DNA of 64,000 bases. Source: Pleomorphomonas sp. JP5. Its GTDB lineage: Bacteria; Pseudomonadota; Alphaproteobacteria; Rhizobiales; Pleomorphomonadaceae. Location: positions 1-64,000 of the forward strand of contig NZ_JAMDLI010000005.1 in NCBI RefSeq assembly GCF_023721815.1. The letters run 5' to 3'. This document shows positions 26,769 through 35,589 of this stretch, piece by piece. Position 1 is the stretch's first letter; each line of letters begins with the position of its first letter. The translations under genes and the position numbers were made by a program. Below the pieces are notes generated by a model. That model saw only the letters and a program-made list of their open reading frames with translations. It was not told the origin of the DNA and did no database searches.

Positions 26769-27977
26769 ATGGTGTCGCTTCCAAATATCAAGACTGTCCG
26801 CGCTTTCTTCATGGGCGGTGCGACGGCCGAAAAGGGCAAGGGTGGAGCCGATTATCACGACCAGGGCGGCAAGCACTGGATCGATGACCACATTGCCACG
26901 CCGATGAGCAAGTACAAGGACTACGAGCAGTCTCGCCAGTCGTTCGGCATCAACGTGCTCGGCACGCTGATCGTCGAGGTCGAGGCTGACAACGGCGTCA
27001 AGGGCTTTGCCGTGTCGACCGGCGGCGAGATGGGCTGCTTCATCGTCGAGAAGCACCTCAACCGCTTCATCGAGGGCAAGTCGGTTTCCGACATCAAGCT
27101 GATCCACGACCAGATGATCGGCGGCACCATGTATTACGCCGGCTCCGGCGGCCTCGTGATGAACACCATCTCCTGCGTCGACCTGGCGCTGTGGGACCTG
27201 TTCGGCAAGGTGGTCGGCCTGCCGGTCTATCGCCTGCTGGGCGGCGCGGTGCGCGACGAGCTGCAGTTCTACGCCACCGGCGCCCGGCCGGATCTGGCCA
27301 AGGGCTTCGGCTTCATCGGCGGCAAGATGCCGACCCACTTTGGCCCGCACGACGGCGACGCCGGCATCCGCAAGGACGCGGCCATGGTGGCCGACATGCG
27401 CGAGAAGTGCGGCCCGGACTTCTGGCTGATGCTCGACTGCTGGATGAGCCAGGACGTCAACTACGCCACCAAGCTGGCCCATGCCTGCGCGCCCTATAAC
27501 CTCAAGTGGATCGAGGAGTGCCTGCCGCCGCAGCAGTATGCCGGTTACGCCGAGCTGAAGCGCAACGTGCCGCCGGGCATGATGGTCACCACCGGCGAGC
27601 ATCACGGCACGCTGCAGTCGTTCCAGACGCTGTCGGAGACGGGCGTCGACATCATGCAGCCGGACGTCGGCTGGTGCGGCGGCCTGACCACGCTGGTCGA
27701 GATCGCCGCCATCGCCAAGGCCAGGGGGCAGCTGGTGGTGCCGCACGGTTCGTCGGTCTACTCGCACCACGCGGTGATCACCTTCACCAACACGCCGTTC
27801 AGCGAGTTCCTGATGACCAGCCCGGATTGCGCGACGCTGCGCCCGCAGTTCGACCCGATCCTGCTGGGCGAGCCGGTGCCCGAGGGCGGCCGCATCCACA
27901 AGTCGGTGCTCGACAAGCCCGGCTTCGGCGTCGAGCTGAACCCGGCCTGCGAGATGAAGCGCCCCTACACGCACTGA
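26769..27977 (+). CDS. rhmD: L-rhamnonate dehydratase
   Basis: 402 residues, enolase-superfamily dehydratase that converts L-rhamnonate to 2-keto-3-deoxy-L-rhamnonate. The sequence matches the Escherichia coli RhmD pattern closely as I recall it: [40 protein letters not shown] and GHHGTLQ-like [16 protein letters not shown]. Metal-binding residues sit in [18 protein letters not shown] and TTGEHHG, and [11 protein letters not shown] supplies the active-site histidine region. A strong AAGGAGAGG ribosome site precedes the ATG at 26769, so the upstream in-frame ATG at 26751 was rejected. Middle gene of the rhamnonate operon. Confidence 0.96.
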   Translation: MVSLPNIKTVRAFFMGGATAEKGKGGADYHDQGGKHWIDDHIATPMSKYKDYEQSRQSFGINVLGTLIVEVEADNGVKGFAVSTGGEMGCFIVEKHLNRFIEGKSVSDIKLIHDQMIGGTMYYAGSGGLVMNTISCVDLALWDLFGKVVGLPVYRLLGGAVRDELQFYATGARPDLAKGFGFIGGKMPTHFGPHDGDAGIRKDAAMVADMREKCGPDFWLMLDCWMSQDVNYATKLAHACAPYNLKWIEECLPPQQYAGYAELKRNVPPGMMVTTGEHHGTLQSFQTLSETGVDIMQPDVGWCGGLTTLVEIAAIAKARGQLVVPHGSSVYSHHAVITFTNTPFSEFLMTSPDCATLRPQFDPILLGEPVPEGGRIHKSVLDKPGFGVELNPACEMKRPYTH

Positions 27978-28034
27978 CCGCGACCAACCACTGGCGCGGT
28001 CGTCGATGAGAGAGATCGGCGGCCGCTCCCCCTT

Positions 28035-28129
28035 GAGTATTTCCGGCGAACTCCGGTTCGCCAAAGATACTCTAACGCCTTGTTCTACCACAGTTTCAGC
28101 AGAACCGGCCCCCGCTTTTGCTGAAACTG
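28035..28129. repeat. Rhizobial-type two-hairpin repeat, copy 3
   Basis: First hairpin GAGTAT (28035-28040) to ATACTC (28067-28072) around GGCGAAC/GTTCGCC; second hairpin with a perfect 11-bp arm CAGTTTCAGCA (28091-28101) and its complement (28119-28129). Same plan as the 6401 copy. It separates rhmD from the transporter gene. Confidence 0.75.
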
Positions 28130-28171
28130 CTCCAGCCCACAAATCCGAACTTCAGTTTCGGGAGGACTACC

Positions 28172-29473
28172 TTGACAATCGCATCCGAACGCCTTGACGG
28201 CGTCGTGGCCAAGACGCGCTGGCGGCTGATCCCGTTCATGCTGGCCCTTTACATCCTCGCCTTCCTCGACCGCTCGAACATCGGCTTCGCCAAGCAGGCC
28301 TACCAGCTCGACACCGGCCTTTCCAACGAGGCCTTCGCGCTGGGCGCCGGCATCTTCTTCGCCGCCTACGCCTTCCTCGGCGCCCCCGCCAACCTGATGA
28401 TGAAGAAGGTGGGCGCGCGCAAATGGATCGGCTTCACCACGCTGGTCTGGGGCGTCCTGTCGGCCGCCATGGCCTTCGCCGACACCGAGTGGAAGTTCCT
28501 GGTCGTCCGCACGCTTCTGGGCGCGGCCGAGGCCGGCTTCTTCCCCGGCATGATCTACCTCACCTCGCAGTGGTTCCCCTCGAAGGTGCGGGCGTCGATC
28601 ATGGGCCTGTTCTACATGGGCGCGCCGCTGGCCCTGACGCTGGGCTCGCCGCTCTCCGGCGCCCTGCTCGAGATGCACGGCTTCGCCGGCTTCCCCGGTT
28701 GGTTCTGGATGTTCCTGATCGAGGGCGCGCTGGCCATCCTCGCCGGCTTCTACACCTTCGCCTATCTCGACAACCGTCCGGAAGAGGCGCGCTTCCTCAC
28801 CGCCGAGGAGCGGGCGATCCTGGTGGCCGAGCTTGCCAAGGAAGACACGCGCAAGACCGCCTCGCGGCTGATCGACGGCCTCAAGGACCCGCGCGTCTGG
28901 CACCTCTCGATCATCTACATGATCATCCAGATCGCCGTGTACGGCCTGATCTTCTTCCTGCCGACGCAGGTGGCGGCGCTGATCGGCACCACGGTGGGCT
29001 TCAAGGCGTCGCTCGTGGCCGCCGTTCCCTGGGTGGTCGCCCTGTTCGGCACCTATTACATCCCCCGCTACTCCGACAAGACGGGTGAGCGCCGGCTGAT
29101 CGCCGCCGCCACGCTGGCCGCCGCCGGCCTTGGCATCGGCATCTCGGCCCTCTCCGGACCCACCGTGGCGATCATCGCCCTCTGCGTGGCCGCCGCCGGC
29201 TTCATCGCCGTGCAGCCGGTGTTCTGGACCATGCCTACGGGCATCCTGTCGGGCACGGCGCTGGCCGCCGGCATCGGCTTCGTCAACATGTTCGGTGCCT
29301 TCGGTGGCTTCTTCGCCCCGATCATCCGCGTGAAGGCCGAGACGATGTTCGCCAACCAGTCGGCCGGCCTCCTGACGCTGGCGGCTATCGCCCTCGTCGG
29401 CGCCGTCGCCATCCTGATGCTCAACCACCGCCGCGCCGCCCAGCCGGCCGCGACCTCCGAGCTCGCGCACTGA
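28172..29473 (+). CDS. rhmT: MFS transporter (ACS family), probable L-rhamnonate permease
   Basis: 433 residues from a TTG start with GGGAGGA ribosome site 7 bp upstream; no ATG gives as good a context, and the frame extension upstream runs into the intergenic repeat. The N-terminus RWRLIPFMLALYILAFLDRS then NIGFAKQAYQ is the signature of the anion:cation symporter family, whose members move sugar acids with protons. Its place after rhmD matches rhmT of Escherichia coli, so L-rhamnonate is the likely substrate. About 12 membrane spans. Confidence 0.85.
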   Translation: MTIASERLDGVVAKTRWRLIPFMLALYILAFLDRSNIGFAKQAYQLDTGLSNEAFALGAGIFFAAYAFLGAPANLMMKKVGARKWIGFTTLVWGVLSAAMAFADTEWKFLVVRTLLGAAEAGFFPGMIYLTSQWFPSKVRASIMGLFYMGAPLALTLGSPLSGALLEMHGFAGFPGWFWMFLIEGALAILAGFYTFAYLDNRPEEARFLTAEERAILVAELAKEDTRKTASRLIDGLKDPRVWHLSIIYMIIQIAVYGLIFFLPTQVAALIGTTVGFKASLVAAVPWVVALFGTYYIPRYSDKTGERRLIAAATLAAAGLGIGISALSGPTVAIIALCVAAAGFIAVQPVFWTMPTGILSGTALAAGIGFVNMFGAFGGFFAPIIRVKAETMFANQSAGLLTLAAIALVGAVAILMLNHRRAAQPAATSELAH

Positions 29474-29497
29474 GGGGGAGAGCCCTTCCGAAAACAG

Positions 29498-29533
29498 CCG
29501 GCCGCGCCCCGCTTGATTGCGAGGCGCGGCCGG
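29498..29533 (+). terminator. Hairpin after the rhamnonate operon
   Basis: Perfect 11-bp stem, CCGGCCGCGCC (29498-29508) and GGCGCGGCCGG (29523-29533), 14-base loop, 24 bp after the transporter stop. No T-run follows. Confidence 0.6.
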
Positions 29534-29628
29534 TGTCGCATAAGTGAAATGATATAACGTTACATGTGTGCGGTCACCGATCGCGCCCCTTTCGGCGACC
29601 ACGGGAAGACCGGTCCCCCGGTTCCCCG

Positions 29629-29672
29629 GCGCCCCCACTGAAGAAGAGCGGTGGGGGCGCGCTTTTGCTTTT
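29629..29672 (+). terminator. Rho-independent terminator
   Basis: Stem GCGCCCCCAC (29629-29638) and GTGGGGGCGC (29651-29660), then GCTTTTGCTTTT. A second, stronger terminator behind the rhamnonate operon. Confidence 0.75.
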
Positions 29673-29696
29673 GGGGGGAGCGCTTGGGTGGGGAGA

Positions 29697-29966
29697 GGGA
29701 GACCTATATAGGCCTCTCGCTCCGTTCTGCCCGAGGTCCTCGCCTTCGCAAGGATGACAATTTATATAGAGGGGCAGTGGGAGGAGCCGCGTGCGAAGCC
29801 CTGAAACGTCATCAGCGCCATGATGCGGGGCAGGACGCTTGCAGGTGCAGGCACACCGCTATCCGACTGTATCATTTATATAAATTGTCATCCTTGCGAA
29901 GGCGAGGACCTCGTGCAGGAAAAAGTGAGCCGCTTATATAGATCTCCTCCTGAACCCCAACCGTTG
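29697..29966. repeat. Palindromic element left of the GIY-YIG gene
   Basis: Right arm about 29697-29766, linker about 29767-29870, left arm about 29871-29966. Ends are inverted copies of GGAGA(C/T)CTATAT. Confidence 0.85.
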
Positions 29967-29998
29967 CAGCTCCCCCGCATTTCCGCGAAGCTTGTCCC

Positions 29999-30289
29999 AT
30001 GAATCCGGGCTGGGTCTACATCGTCACCAACAAACCGCAGGGTGTTCTCTACGTTGGCGTCACCTCCGATCTGGAGGGGCGCATCTGGGAGCATCGCAAC
30101 CACATCTATCGCGGCTTCACCGACAGCTACAACTGCACGCGGCTGGTCTGGTACGAGGACTATGACGAGATCGTCGACGCCATCGCGCGCGAAAAGCAGG
30201 TGAAGCACTGGAAGCGCGAGTGGAAGATCAAGGCGATCGAGGAGATGAACCCGGAGTGGGAGGATCTGTTCGAGACGATCATGTGGTGA
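29999..30289 (+). CDS. Small GIY-YIG nuclease domain protein
   Basis: 96 residues consisting of one GIY-YIG domain: WVYIVTN (Y7), LYVGVTSDLEGRIWEHR (Y18, G20, Arg28, His32) and the catalytic glutamate in AREKQVKHW (Glu65), with MNPEWEDL (Asn84) at the end. All catalytic positions are present, so it should be an active nicking or cleaving nuclease. It belongs to the YhbQ-like single-domain group, whose biological role is unclear. It lies precisely between two complete palindromic elements and could act on their hairpins; that link is my inference. Confidence 0.9.
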   Translation: MNPGWVYIVTNKPQGVLYVGVTSDLEGRIWEHRNHIYRGFTDSYNCTRLVWYEDYDEIVDAIAREKQVKHWKREWKIKAIEEMNPEWEDLFETIMW

Positions 30290-30328
30290 TGGAGGGGGAC
30301 CTATATCGGGTGTTGATGGGGGTAGTGG

Positions 30329-30586
30329 GGGACCTATATCGGCCTCGCGCCCCTTTCTGCCCGAGGTCCTCGCCTGCGCAAGGATGACAGATTTATATAG
30401 AGGAAACAGTTGGATAAGCCGCCAGCGAAGCTCTATACGGCATCACTGCCATGATGCGGAACATGGCGCTTGCAGATGCAGGCACGTCGCTATCCGCTTG
30501 TATCATTTATATAAATTGTCATCCTTGCGCAGGCGAGGACCTCAGGCCGGAAAGGGCAGTGAGGTTGATATAGGTCTCCTTTCCAT
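30329..30586. repeat. Palindromic element right of the GIY-YIG gene
   Basis: Right arm about 30329-30402, linker about 30403-30505, left arm about 30506-30586 ending GATATAGGTCTCC. A lone extra start (GGGGGACCTATATCGGG) at 30295 suggests a decayed end. Confidence 0.85.
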
Positions 30587-30641
30587 CGGAAGGCCCCAGC
30601 CCATCCCGCCTCCCGAGAATGCATAGTTTTCCGGATCTCTC

Positions 30642-30669
30642 GTATGATCTTTTGATCTAGACATCATAC
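30642..30669. promoter_or_regulatory. NikR operator (nickel box)
   Basis: GTATGA at 30642-30647, exactly 16 bases, then TCATAC at 30664-30669; the arms extend to GTATGAT/ATCATAC. This equals the NikR operator known from Escherichia coli (GTATGA-N16-TCATAC). It lies 85 bp upstream of the first ABC gene. NikR itself is not in this window. Confidence 0.85.
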
Positions 30670-30753
30670 TCGACTCGGTTATAAGCTCGCCTCGCATTCC
30701 GGTTTGTTCGATGTGCAACGAGCGCGCCTTTGGCGCGAGCGAGGAGTATTGCC

Positions 30754-32334
30754 GTGTCTTTTCGTGCCTGCCTCACCGCCGTTCTGGCGACGTCCGCCCT
30801 TGCGGCGTTTCTGCCCTCCGCCAGCCTTGCCGCGCCGCGGACGGAGCTGGTGCTGGCCATCGGCGGCGAGCCGGACGACGGGTACGATCCGGTGCTGGGC
30901 TGGGGGCGCTATGGGCATCCGCTGTTCCAGTCGACGCTTCTGACCCGCGAGGCGGATCTTTCCACGTCGCCCGATCTTGCCACCGCCTGGAGCCTGAGCG
31001 ACGACCGGCTGACCTGGACGATCACCATCCGCGACGGGGTGAAATTCTCCGACGGCACGCCGCTGACGGCCAAGGACGTCGCCTTCACCTTCACCGAAAC
31101 CGCCAAGTCGGGCGGCACGGTGGACCTCTCCGTCATGGAGAGCGCCGTCGCCACCGACGAGCACACGGTGGTGATCAAGCTCAAGCGGCCGTGGATCACC
31201 TTCGTCGAGAATTTCTATGCGCTGGGCATCGTGCCGGCGGCCGAATATGGCCCCGGCTATGCCCGCAAGCCGGTGGGCTCCGGCCCCTACCGCATGGTGT
31301 CGTGGACCGAGGGCGAGCAGCTGATCGTCGAGGCCAACCCGTTCTATTACGGCAAGATGTCGCCGTTTAAGCGCCTCACCTTCCTGTTCACCGGCGAGGA
31401 TACGTCGCTGGCCGCCGCCAGCGCCGGCAAGGCCGACGTGGTGTCGGTGCCGGCGACGCTGGCCGACGCGATGCCCCATGGCTTTACCACCGTGGTGGCC
31501 GACACCGTCGACAACCGGGGCATCGTGTTCCCCATGCGGCGCAACGAGGGCGAAAAGGACGCCGGAGGCTACCCGATCGGCAACGACGTGACGGCCGACA
31601 TCGCCATCCGCAAGGCGATCAATCTCGGGCTCGACCGCAAGGCGCTGGTGGACGCGGTGCTGCTCGGCCACGGCACGCCGGCCTATGGTCCGGCCGACGA
31701 CCTGCCGTGGTCGAACCCGGAGGGCCGGGTGAGCGAGGATGAGGGCGCGGCCAAGGCGCTGCTCGATGCGGCCGGTTGGGCGCCGGGGGCGGATGGCGTC
31801 CGCGTCAAGGACGGCCTCCGCGCCGCCTTCGACGTGATCTATCCCTCCAGCGACAGCGTGCGGCAGGGGCTTGCCGTGATGCTGAGCGAACAGATGAAGC
31901 CGCTCGGCATCGCCATCACCCCCAAGGGCGACACCTGGGAGGGCATCGACCGCGTGAAGCACTCGACGCCGGTGCTGTTCGGCTGGGGCAGCCACAGCCC
32001 GCAGGAGGTCTACAGCCTCTACCAGAGCGGCTGGGCCGGCATCGAATCCTACAACGCCGGCTATTTCGAGAATGCGGCCGTCGACGGCCATTTCGAAAAG
32101 GCGCAGGCGGCGGAGAGCCTCGAAGCGTCCTACCCGTTCTGGCGGCAGGCCGAATGGGACGGAAAGACCGGTTTCTCGGCGCGGGGAGACGCCGGCTGGG
32201 CCTGGATGGTCAACCTCGACCACGTCTATTTCGTCCGCGCCTGCATCGACGTGGGCCAGACGCAGATCGAGCCGCACGGCCACGGCTGGCCGATTACCGC
32301 CACCATTCAGAACTGGCGCTGGATCTGTGAGTAA
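30754..32334 (+). CDS. nikA: Nickel/peptide-type ABC transporter substrate-binding protein
   Basis: 526 residues, family 5 solute-binding protein. A signal peptide (FRACLTAVLATSALAAFLPS then ASLAA) precedes the mature protein, which shows TSPDLATAWSLSDDRLTWTI, the family signature, and RIRDGVKFSDGTPLTAKDVA-like text. Histidines near the C-terminus (EPHGHGWPIT) could hold metal. The NikR box upstream makes nickel, free or chelated, the likely cargo; by sequence alone peptide uptake would also fit. The start is a GTG at 30754, with GAGGAG 7 bp upstream. First gene of five, tightly packed. Confidence 0.82.
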   Translation: MSFRACLTAVLATSALAAFLPSASLAAPRTELVLAIGGEPDDGYDPVLGWGRYGHPLFQSTLLTREADLSTSPDLATAWSLSDDRLTWTITIRDGVKFSDGTPLTAKDVAFTFTETAKSGGTVDLSVMESAVATDEHTVVIKLKRPWITFVENFYALGIVPAAEYGPGYARKPVGSGPYRMVSWTEGEQLIVEANPFYYGKMSPFKRLTFLFTGEDTSLAAASAGKADVVSVPATLADAMPHGFTTVVADTVDNRGIVFPMRRNEGEKDAGGYPIGNDVTADIAIRKAINLGLDRKALVDAVLLGHGTPAYGPADDLPWSNPEGRVSEDEGAAKALLDAAGWAPGADGVRVKDGLRAAFDVIYPSSDSVRQGLAVMLSEQMKPLGIAITPKGDTWEGIDRVKHSTPVLFGWGSHSPQEVYSLYQSGWAGIESYNAGYFENAAVDGHFEKAQAAESLEASYPFWRQAEWDGKTGFSARGDAGWAWMVNLDHVYFVRACIDVGQTQIEPHGHGWPITATIQNWRWICE

Positions 32335-32335
32335 C

Positions 32336-33343
32336 ATGCCCGTCTGGTTCCGATTTGTCGCGATGCGCCTTTTCCGGCTGGCCCTGCTGCTCATCGGAGT
32401 GGCGGTGGTGGCCTTTGCGCTGGCGAAAATGTCGCCGGTCGATCCGGTCACCGCCTATCTCGGCCCCAACATCGCCAAGGTGGGGCCGGAGCAGCGGGCG
32501 CTGATCGCCGCGCGCTGGGGGCTCGACCAGCCGGTGGCGACGCAGTTCCTCGCCTGGCTTTCCAACCTCGCATCGGGCGATTTCGGCTGGAGCGCCACCT
32601 ATAACGCGCCGGTCGTCGATGTGATCGGCAGCCGCGTTGCCGCCTCGGCGGCGCTGATGGGCCTTGCCTGGATGTTCTCCGGCGTCATCGGTTTTTCGCT
32701 CGGGGTGATCGCCGCCACCTTTCAGGGCGGCTGGTGCGACCGGGTGATCCGCGTCTACGCCTATGTGCTGGCGTCGACGCCGACCTTCTGGATCGCCATC
32801 CTGCTGTTGATGGGCTTTTCGGTGGCGCTGGGCTGGACGCCGGTGTGTTGCGCCGCGCCCATCGGCCTGCTGCCGGAGGAGGTGACGCTGATCCAGCGGC
32901 TGCATCACCTGATCCTGCCGCTCGTCGCCTTGTCCATCCTCGGCATCTCGCAAATCGCGCTGCACACCCGCGCCAAGATGATCGACATCCTGGAATCCGA
33001 CTTCGCCACCTACGCAAGGGCGCAGGGGGCGAGCCGCCTCGACGTGGCGCTGCGCCACGGGGCGCGCAACGCGGCGCTGCCGGCGATCACCGTGCTGTTC
33101 GCCTCGCTGGGCGAGTTGTTCGGCGGCTCCATCCTGGCCGAGCAGGTGTTTTCCTACCCCGGCCTCGGCAGCGCCACCATCGCCGCCGGCGTGCGCGGCG
33201 ACGTGCCGCTCTTGCTCGCCATCGCCATGGGCACGACGCTGGTCGTCTCGCTCGGCAATACCATCGCCGACAGTCTCTACGCGGTGGCCGACCCGCGCAT
33301 CGATATCGCCGCCGGCGCGCCGCTCCGGGAGATCGGACCATGA
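32336..33343 (+). CDS. nikB: Nickel-type ABC transporter permease 1
   Basis: 335 residues, inner-membrane permease of the DppB/NikB type with about six spans. N-terminal MRLFRLALLLIGVAVVAFAL, the periplasmic loop before LDQPVATQFLAWLSNLASGD, and the cytoplasmic coupling segment ARAQGASRLDVALRHGARNA (EAA loop) are visible. ATG at 32336, one base after the nikA stop. Forms the channel with the next permease. Confidence 0.85.
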   Translation: MPVWFRFVAMRLFRLALLLIGVAVVAFALAKMSPVDPVTAYLGPNIAKVGPEQRALIAARWGLDQPVATQFLAWLSNLASGDFGWSATYNAPVVDVIGSRVAASAALMGLAWMFSGVIGFSLGVIAATFQGGWCDRVIRVYAYVLASTPTFWIAILLLMGFSVALGWTPVCCAAPIGLLPEEVTLIQRLHHLILPLVALSILGISQIALHTRAKMIDILESDFATYARAQGASRLDVALRHGARNAALPAITVLFASLGELFGGSILAEQVFSYPGLGSATIAAGVRGDVPLLLAIAMGTTLVVSLGNTIADSLYAVADPRIDIAAGAPLREIGP

Positions 33344-34200
33344 CCGCCGTCGCCGACGATTGCCCCGTTGCCGCCGCGCCGCGCTTCGGCACCCGCAAGG
33401 CGGTGCTGGTCGTCGCCGCGCTGGCCGCCGCCGGGCTGGCCGCCGTCATCGCCTTCGCCCTTCTGTCGGGCGAGGCCGGCGTCGCCACCGCCTTTCGGGC
33501 GCGCCTCGTCGCTCCGTCGTTCGCCCACCCCTTCGGCACCGACGCGCTCGGCCGCGACATGCTGGCCCGCACGCTGAAGGGGCTGGCGCTTTCCTTCCGC
33601 GTCGGTCTGTTCGCGGCGACGGCGTCGACGATCATCGCCCTGGTGCTGGCGCTGGTGGCGGCCAGCGGGCCGCGCTGGGCCGACGCCATCGTCGCCTATC
33701 TCGTCGACATGACCATGGGCCTGCCGCATCTGGTGCTGCTGATCCTGATTTCCTTCGCCTTCGGCGGCGGCGCCAACGCGGTGATCATCGCGGTGGGGCT
33801 CACCCACTGGCCGCGCCTCACCCGCATTCTGAGGGCCGAGATATTGCAGCTGAGGGGCGCCGAATACGTCACGGTGTCGCGCAACTTCGGCAAGTCGCCG
33901 CTTTACATCGCCCGCCAGCATTTCGCGCCGCATCTCGTGCCGCAGCTGTTGGTGGGGCTGGTGCTGATGTTCCCGCACGCCATCCTGCACGAGGCGGGGC
34001 TGACTTTCCTCGGCTTCGGCATCGAGCCGACGACGCCGGCCATCGGCGTGCTGCTGTCGGAAAGTCTGCGCTACCTCACCGCCGGCAAGTGGTGGCTGGG
34101 CCTGTTCCCCGGCCTGGCGCTGCTCATGGCCGTGCTGGCCTTCGACGCCATCGGCAATGGCCTGCGCACCATGACCGACCCGCGCGGGAGCCAGTCATGA
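33340..34200 (+). CDS. nikC: Nickel-type ABC transporter permease 2
   Basis: 286 residues, DppC/NikC-type permease. HPFGTDALGRDMLARTLKG is the conserved periplasmic-entry motif and SRNFGKSPLYIARQHFAPHL the EAA coupling loop. The start codon overlaps the preceding stop (ATGA). Partner of the first permease in the membrane complex. Confidence 0.85.
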   Translation: MTAVADDCPVAAAPRFGTRKAVLVVAALAAAGLAAVIAFALLSGEAGVATAFRARLVAPSFAHPFGTDALGRDMLARTLKGLALSFRVGLFAATASTIIALVLALVAASGPRWADAIVAYLVDMTMGLPHLVLLILISFAFGGGANAVIIAVGLTHWPRLTRILRAEILQLRGAEYVTVSRNFGKSPLYIARQHFAPHLVPQLLVGLVLMFPHAILHEAGLTFLGFGIEPTTPAIGVLLSESLRYLTAGKWWLGLFPGLALLMAVLAFDAIGNGLRTMTDPRGSQS

Positions 34201-34997
34201 CGCTGTTTTCCGTCGATCGCCTCACGGTCGCCTTCCGCCGCTATCAGGGGCTGGTGGGCGAGGTGGATATCGGCTGCCTCTCCGACCTGACGCTCGACGT
34301 GGTGCGCGGCGAGGTGGTGGCGGTGTTCGGCGCCTCGGGGGCGGGCAAGAGCCTGTTCGCCCACGCCGCCCTCGGCCTGCTGCCGGGGAACGCCGTGGTC
34401 ACCGGCTCGATCCGCTTTGAGGGCGAGCGGCTGGATGCGGCGCGCATCGCCGCCCTCAGGGGGCGGCGCATCGCCCTGGTGCCGCAATCGATCAGCCATC
34501 TCGATCCGCTGGCCACCGTGGGCCGGCAGCTCGGCTGGGCGGCGAGGCGGGCCGGGCGCAAGGGCTTCACGGCTGGCGACGCGGTGGCGGCGCTCGACCG
34601 GTTCGGGCTGGATGGGGCGGTGCTGGCACGCTATCCGCACACGCTCTCCGGCGGCATGGCGCGGCGGGTGCTGCTGGCCATCGCCACGCTGGGCGAGCCC
34701 GATCTCGTCATCGCCGACGAGCCGACCAACGGGCTCGACCCCGACAACGCCGACAGGGTGTTCGGTTACCTGCGCGGCTTCGCCGATGCCGGCAAGGGCG
34801 TGATCGTCATCAGCCACGATCTCTCGGCGGCGGTGGCCTCGGCCGATCGCGTGGCGGTGCTGAGGGATGGCGCACTGGTGGCGACCGAGCAGGCCGCGAC
34901 CTTCCGCGAGGATGGCGGCGCGGGGCTGACGCCTTACGCCCGGGCGCTGTGGCGGGCGCTGCCGCAACACGCGTTTTCGGGGGTGGCGCATGCTTGA
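34197..34997 (+). CDS. nikD: Nickel-type ABC transporter ATP-binding protein 1
   Basis: 266 residues, ABC ATPase with Walker A GASGAGKS (about residue 44), Q-loop in LVPQSISHLDP, signature LSGGMARR, Walker B DLVIADEPTNGLD and switch histidine in ISHDLS. C-terminal TPYARALWRALP is the short tail of the OppD/NikD group. The start overlaps the upstream stop (ATGA), and the end overlaps the next gene by 8 bp. Confidence 0.87.
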   Translation: MTLFSVDRLTVAFRRYQGLVGEVDIGCLSDLTLDVVRGEVVAVFGASGAGKSLFAHAALGLLPGNAVVTGSIRFEGERLDAARIAALRGRRIALVPQSISHLDPLATVGRQLGWAARRAGRKGFTAGDAVAALDRFGLDGAVLARYPHTLSGGMARRVLLAIATLGEPDLVIADEPTNGLDPDNADRVFGYLRGFADAGKGVIVISHDLSAAVASADRVAVLRDGALVATEQAATFREDGGAGLTPYARALWRALPQHAFSGVAHA

Positions 34998-35583
34998 GGC
35001 GCGCGGCATCTCCTTCCGCTACGGCCCGCGTGAGCCGCTGATCGTGCGGGGCTTCGACCTTGCCGTCGCCCCCGGCGAGGTGGTGGGGCTGGCGGGACCG
35101 TCGGGGCGCGGCAAATCGACCATCGCCCGGCTGCTGGCGCGGCACCTCCGCCCGACCGACGGCGTGGTGACGGTGGATGGCGCCGTGGTGCCGGCGCGCG
35201 GGTTCAACCCGGTGCAGCTCCTGTCGCAGAGCCCGGTGTTCGCGGTCAATCCGCGCTGGACGGTGCGGCGGATCGTCAATGAGGCGTGGACGCCCGACGC
35301 CGACGCCATGCGCGCCCTCGGCGTGCGCCAGGCCTGGCTCGACCGCTACCCGCACGAACTCTCCGGCGGCGAATTGCAGCGCCTCACCATCCTGCGCGCC
35401 CTGGCGCCGGGGATGCGCTACCTCGTCGCCGACGAAATCACCTCCATGCTCGACCCGCTGGCCCAGGCGGAGATCTGGGCGGCGCTGCTGGCGGTGGTGA
35501 AGGAACGCGCCCTCGGCCTCCTCGCCATCAGCCACGACGCGCATTTGCTGGGGCGGGTGGCGGATAGGGTGGTGACGGTTTGA
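34990..35583 (+). CDS. nikE: Nickel-type ABC transporter ATP-binding protein 2
   Basis: 197 residues, shorter than most NikE/OppF subunits (about 250 or more) because the C-terminal tail is absent. All ATPase motifs are intact: GPSGRGKST (Walker A), LLSQSPVFAVNP (Q-loop), LSGGELQR, YLVADEITSMLD (Walker B) and ISHDAH. It should form the heterodimer with the first ATPase. The operon ends directly at a palindromic element. Confidence 0.85.
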   Translation: MLEARGISFRYGPREPLIVRGFDLAVAPGEVVGLAGPSGRGKSTIARLLARHLRPTDGVVTVDGAVVPARGFNPVQLLSQSPVFAVNPRWTVRRIVNEAWTPDADAMRALGVRQAWLDRYPHELSGGELQRLTILRALAPGMRYLVADEITSMLDPLAQAEIWAALLAVVKERALGLLAISHDAHLLGRVADRVVTV

Positions 35584-35589
35584 GGGGAG

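Larger units (their letters stand above)
29697..30586. mobile_element. Composite structure: two complete palindromic elements flanking a GIY-YIG gene
   Basis: The left element (29697-29966) opens with GGGAGACCTATATAGGC and closes with CTTATATAGATCTCC. The right element (about 30329-30586) opens with GGGGACCTATATCGGCC and closes with GATATAGGTCTCC. Their linkers are related (CCATGATGCGGGGCAGGACG against CCATGATGCGGAACATGGCG). The GIY-YIG gene at 29999-30289 fills the space between, with about 35-40 bp on each side. This is laid out like a composite transposon; mobility is inferred, not shown. Confidence 0.6.
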
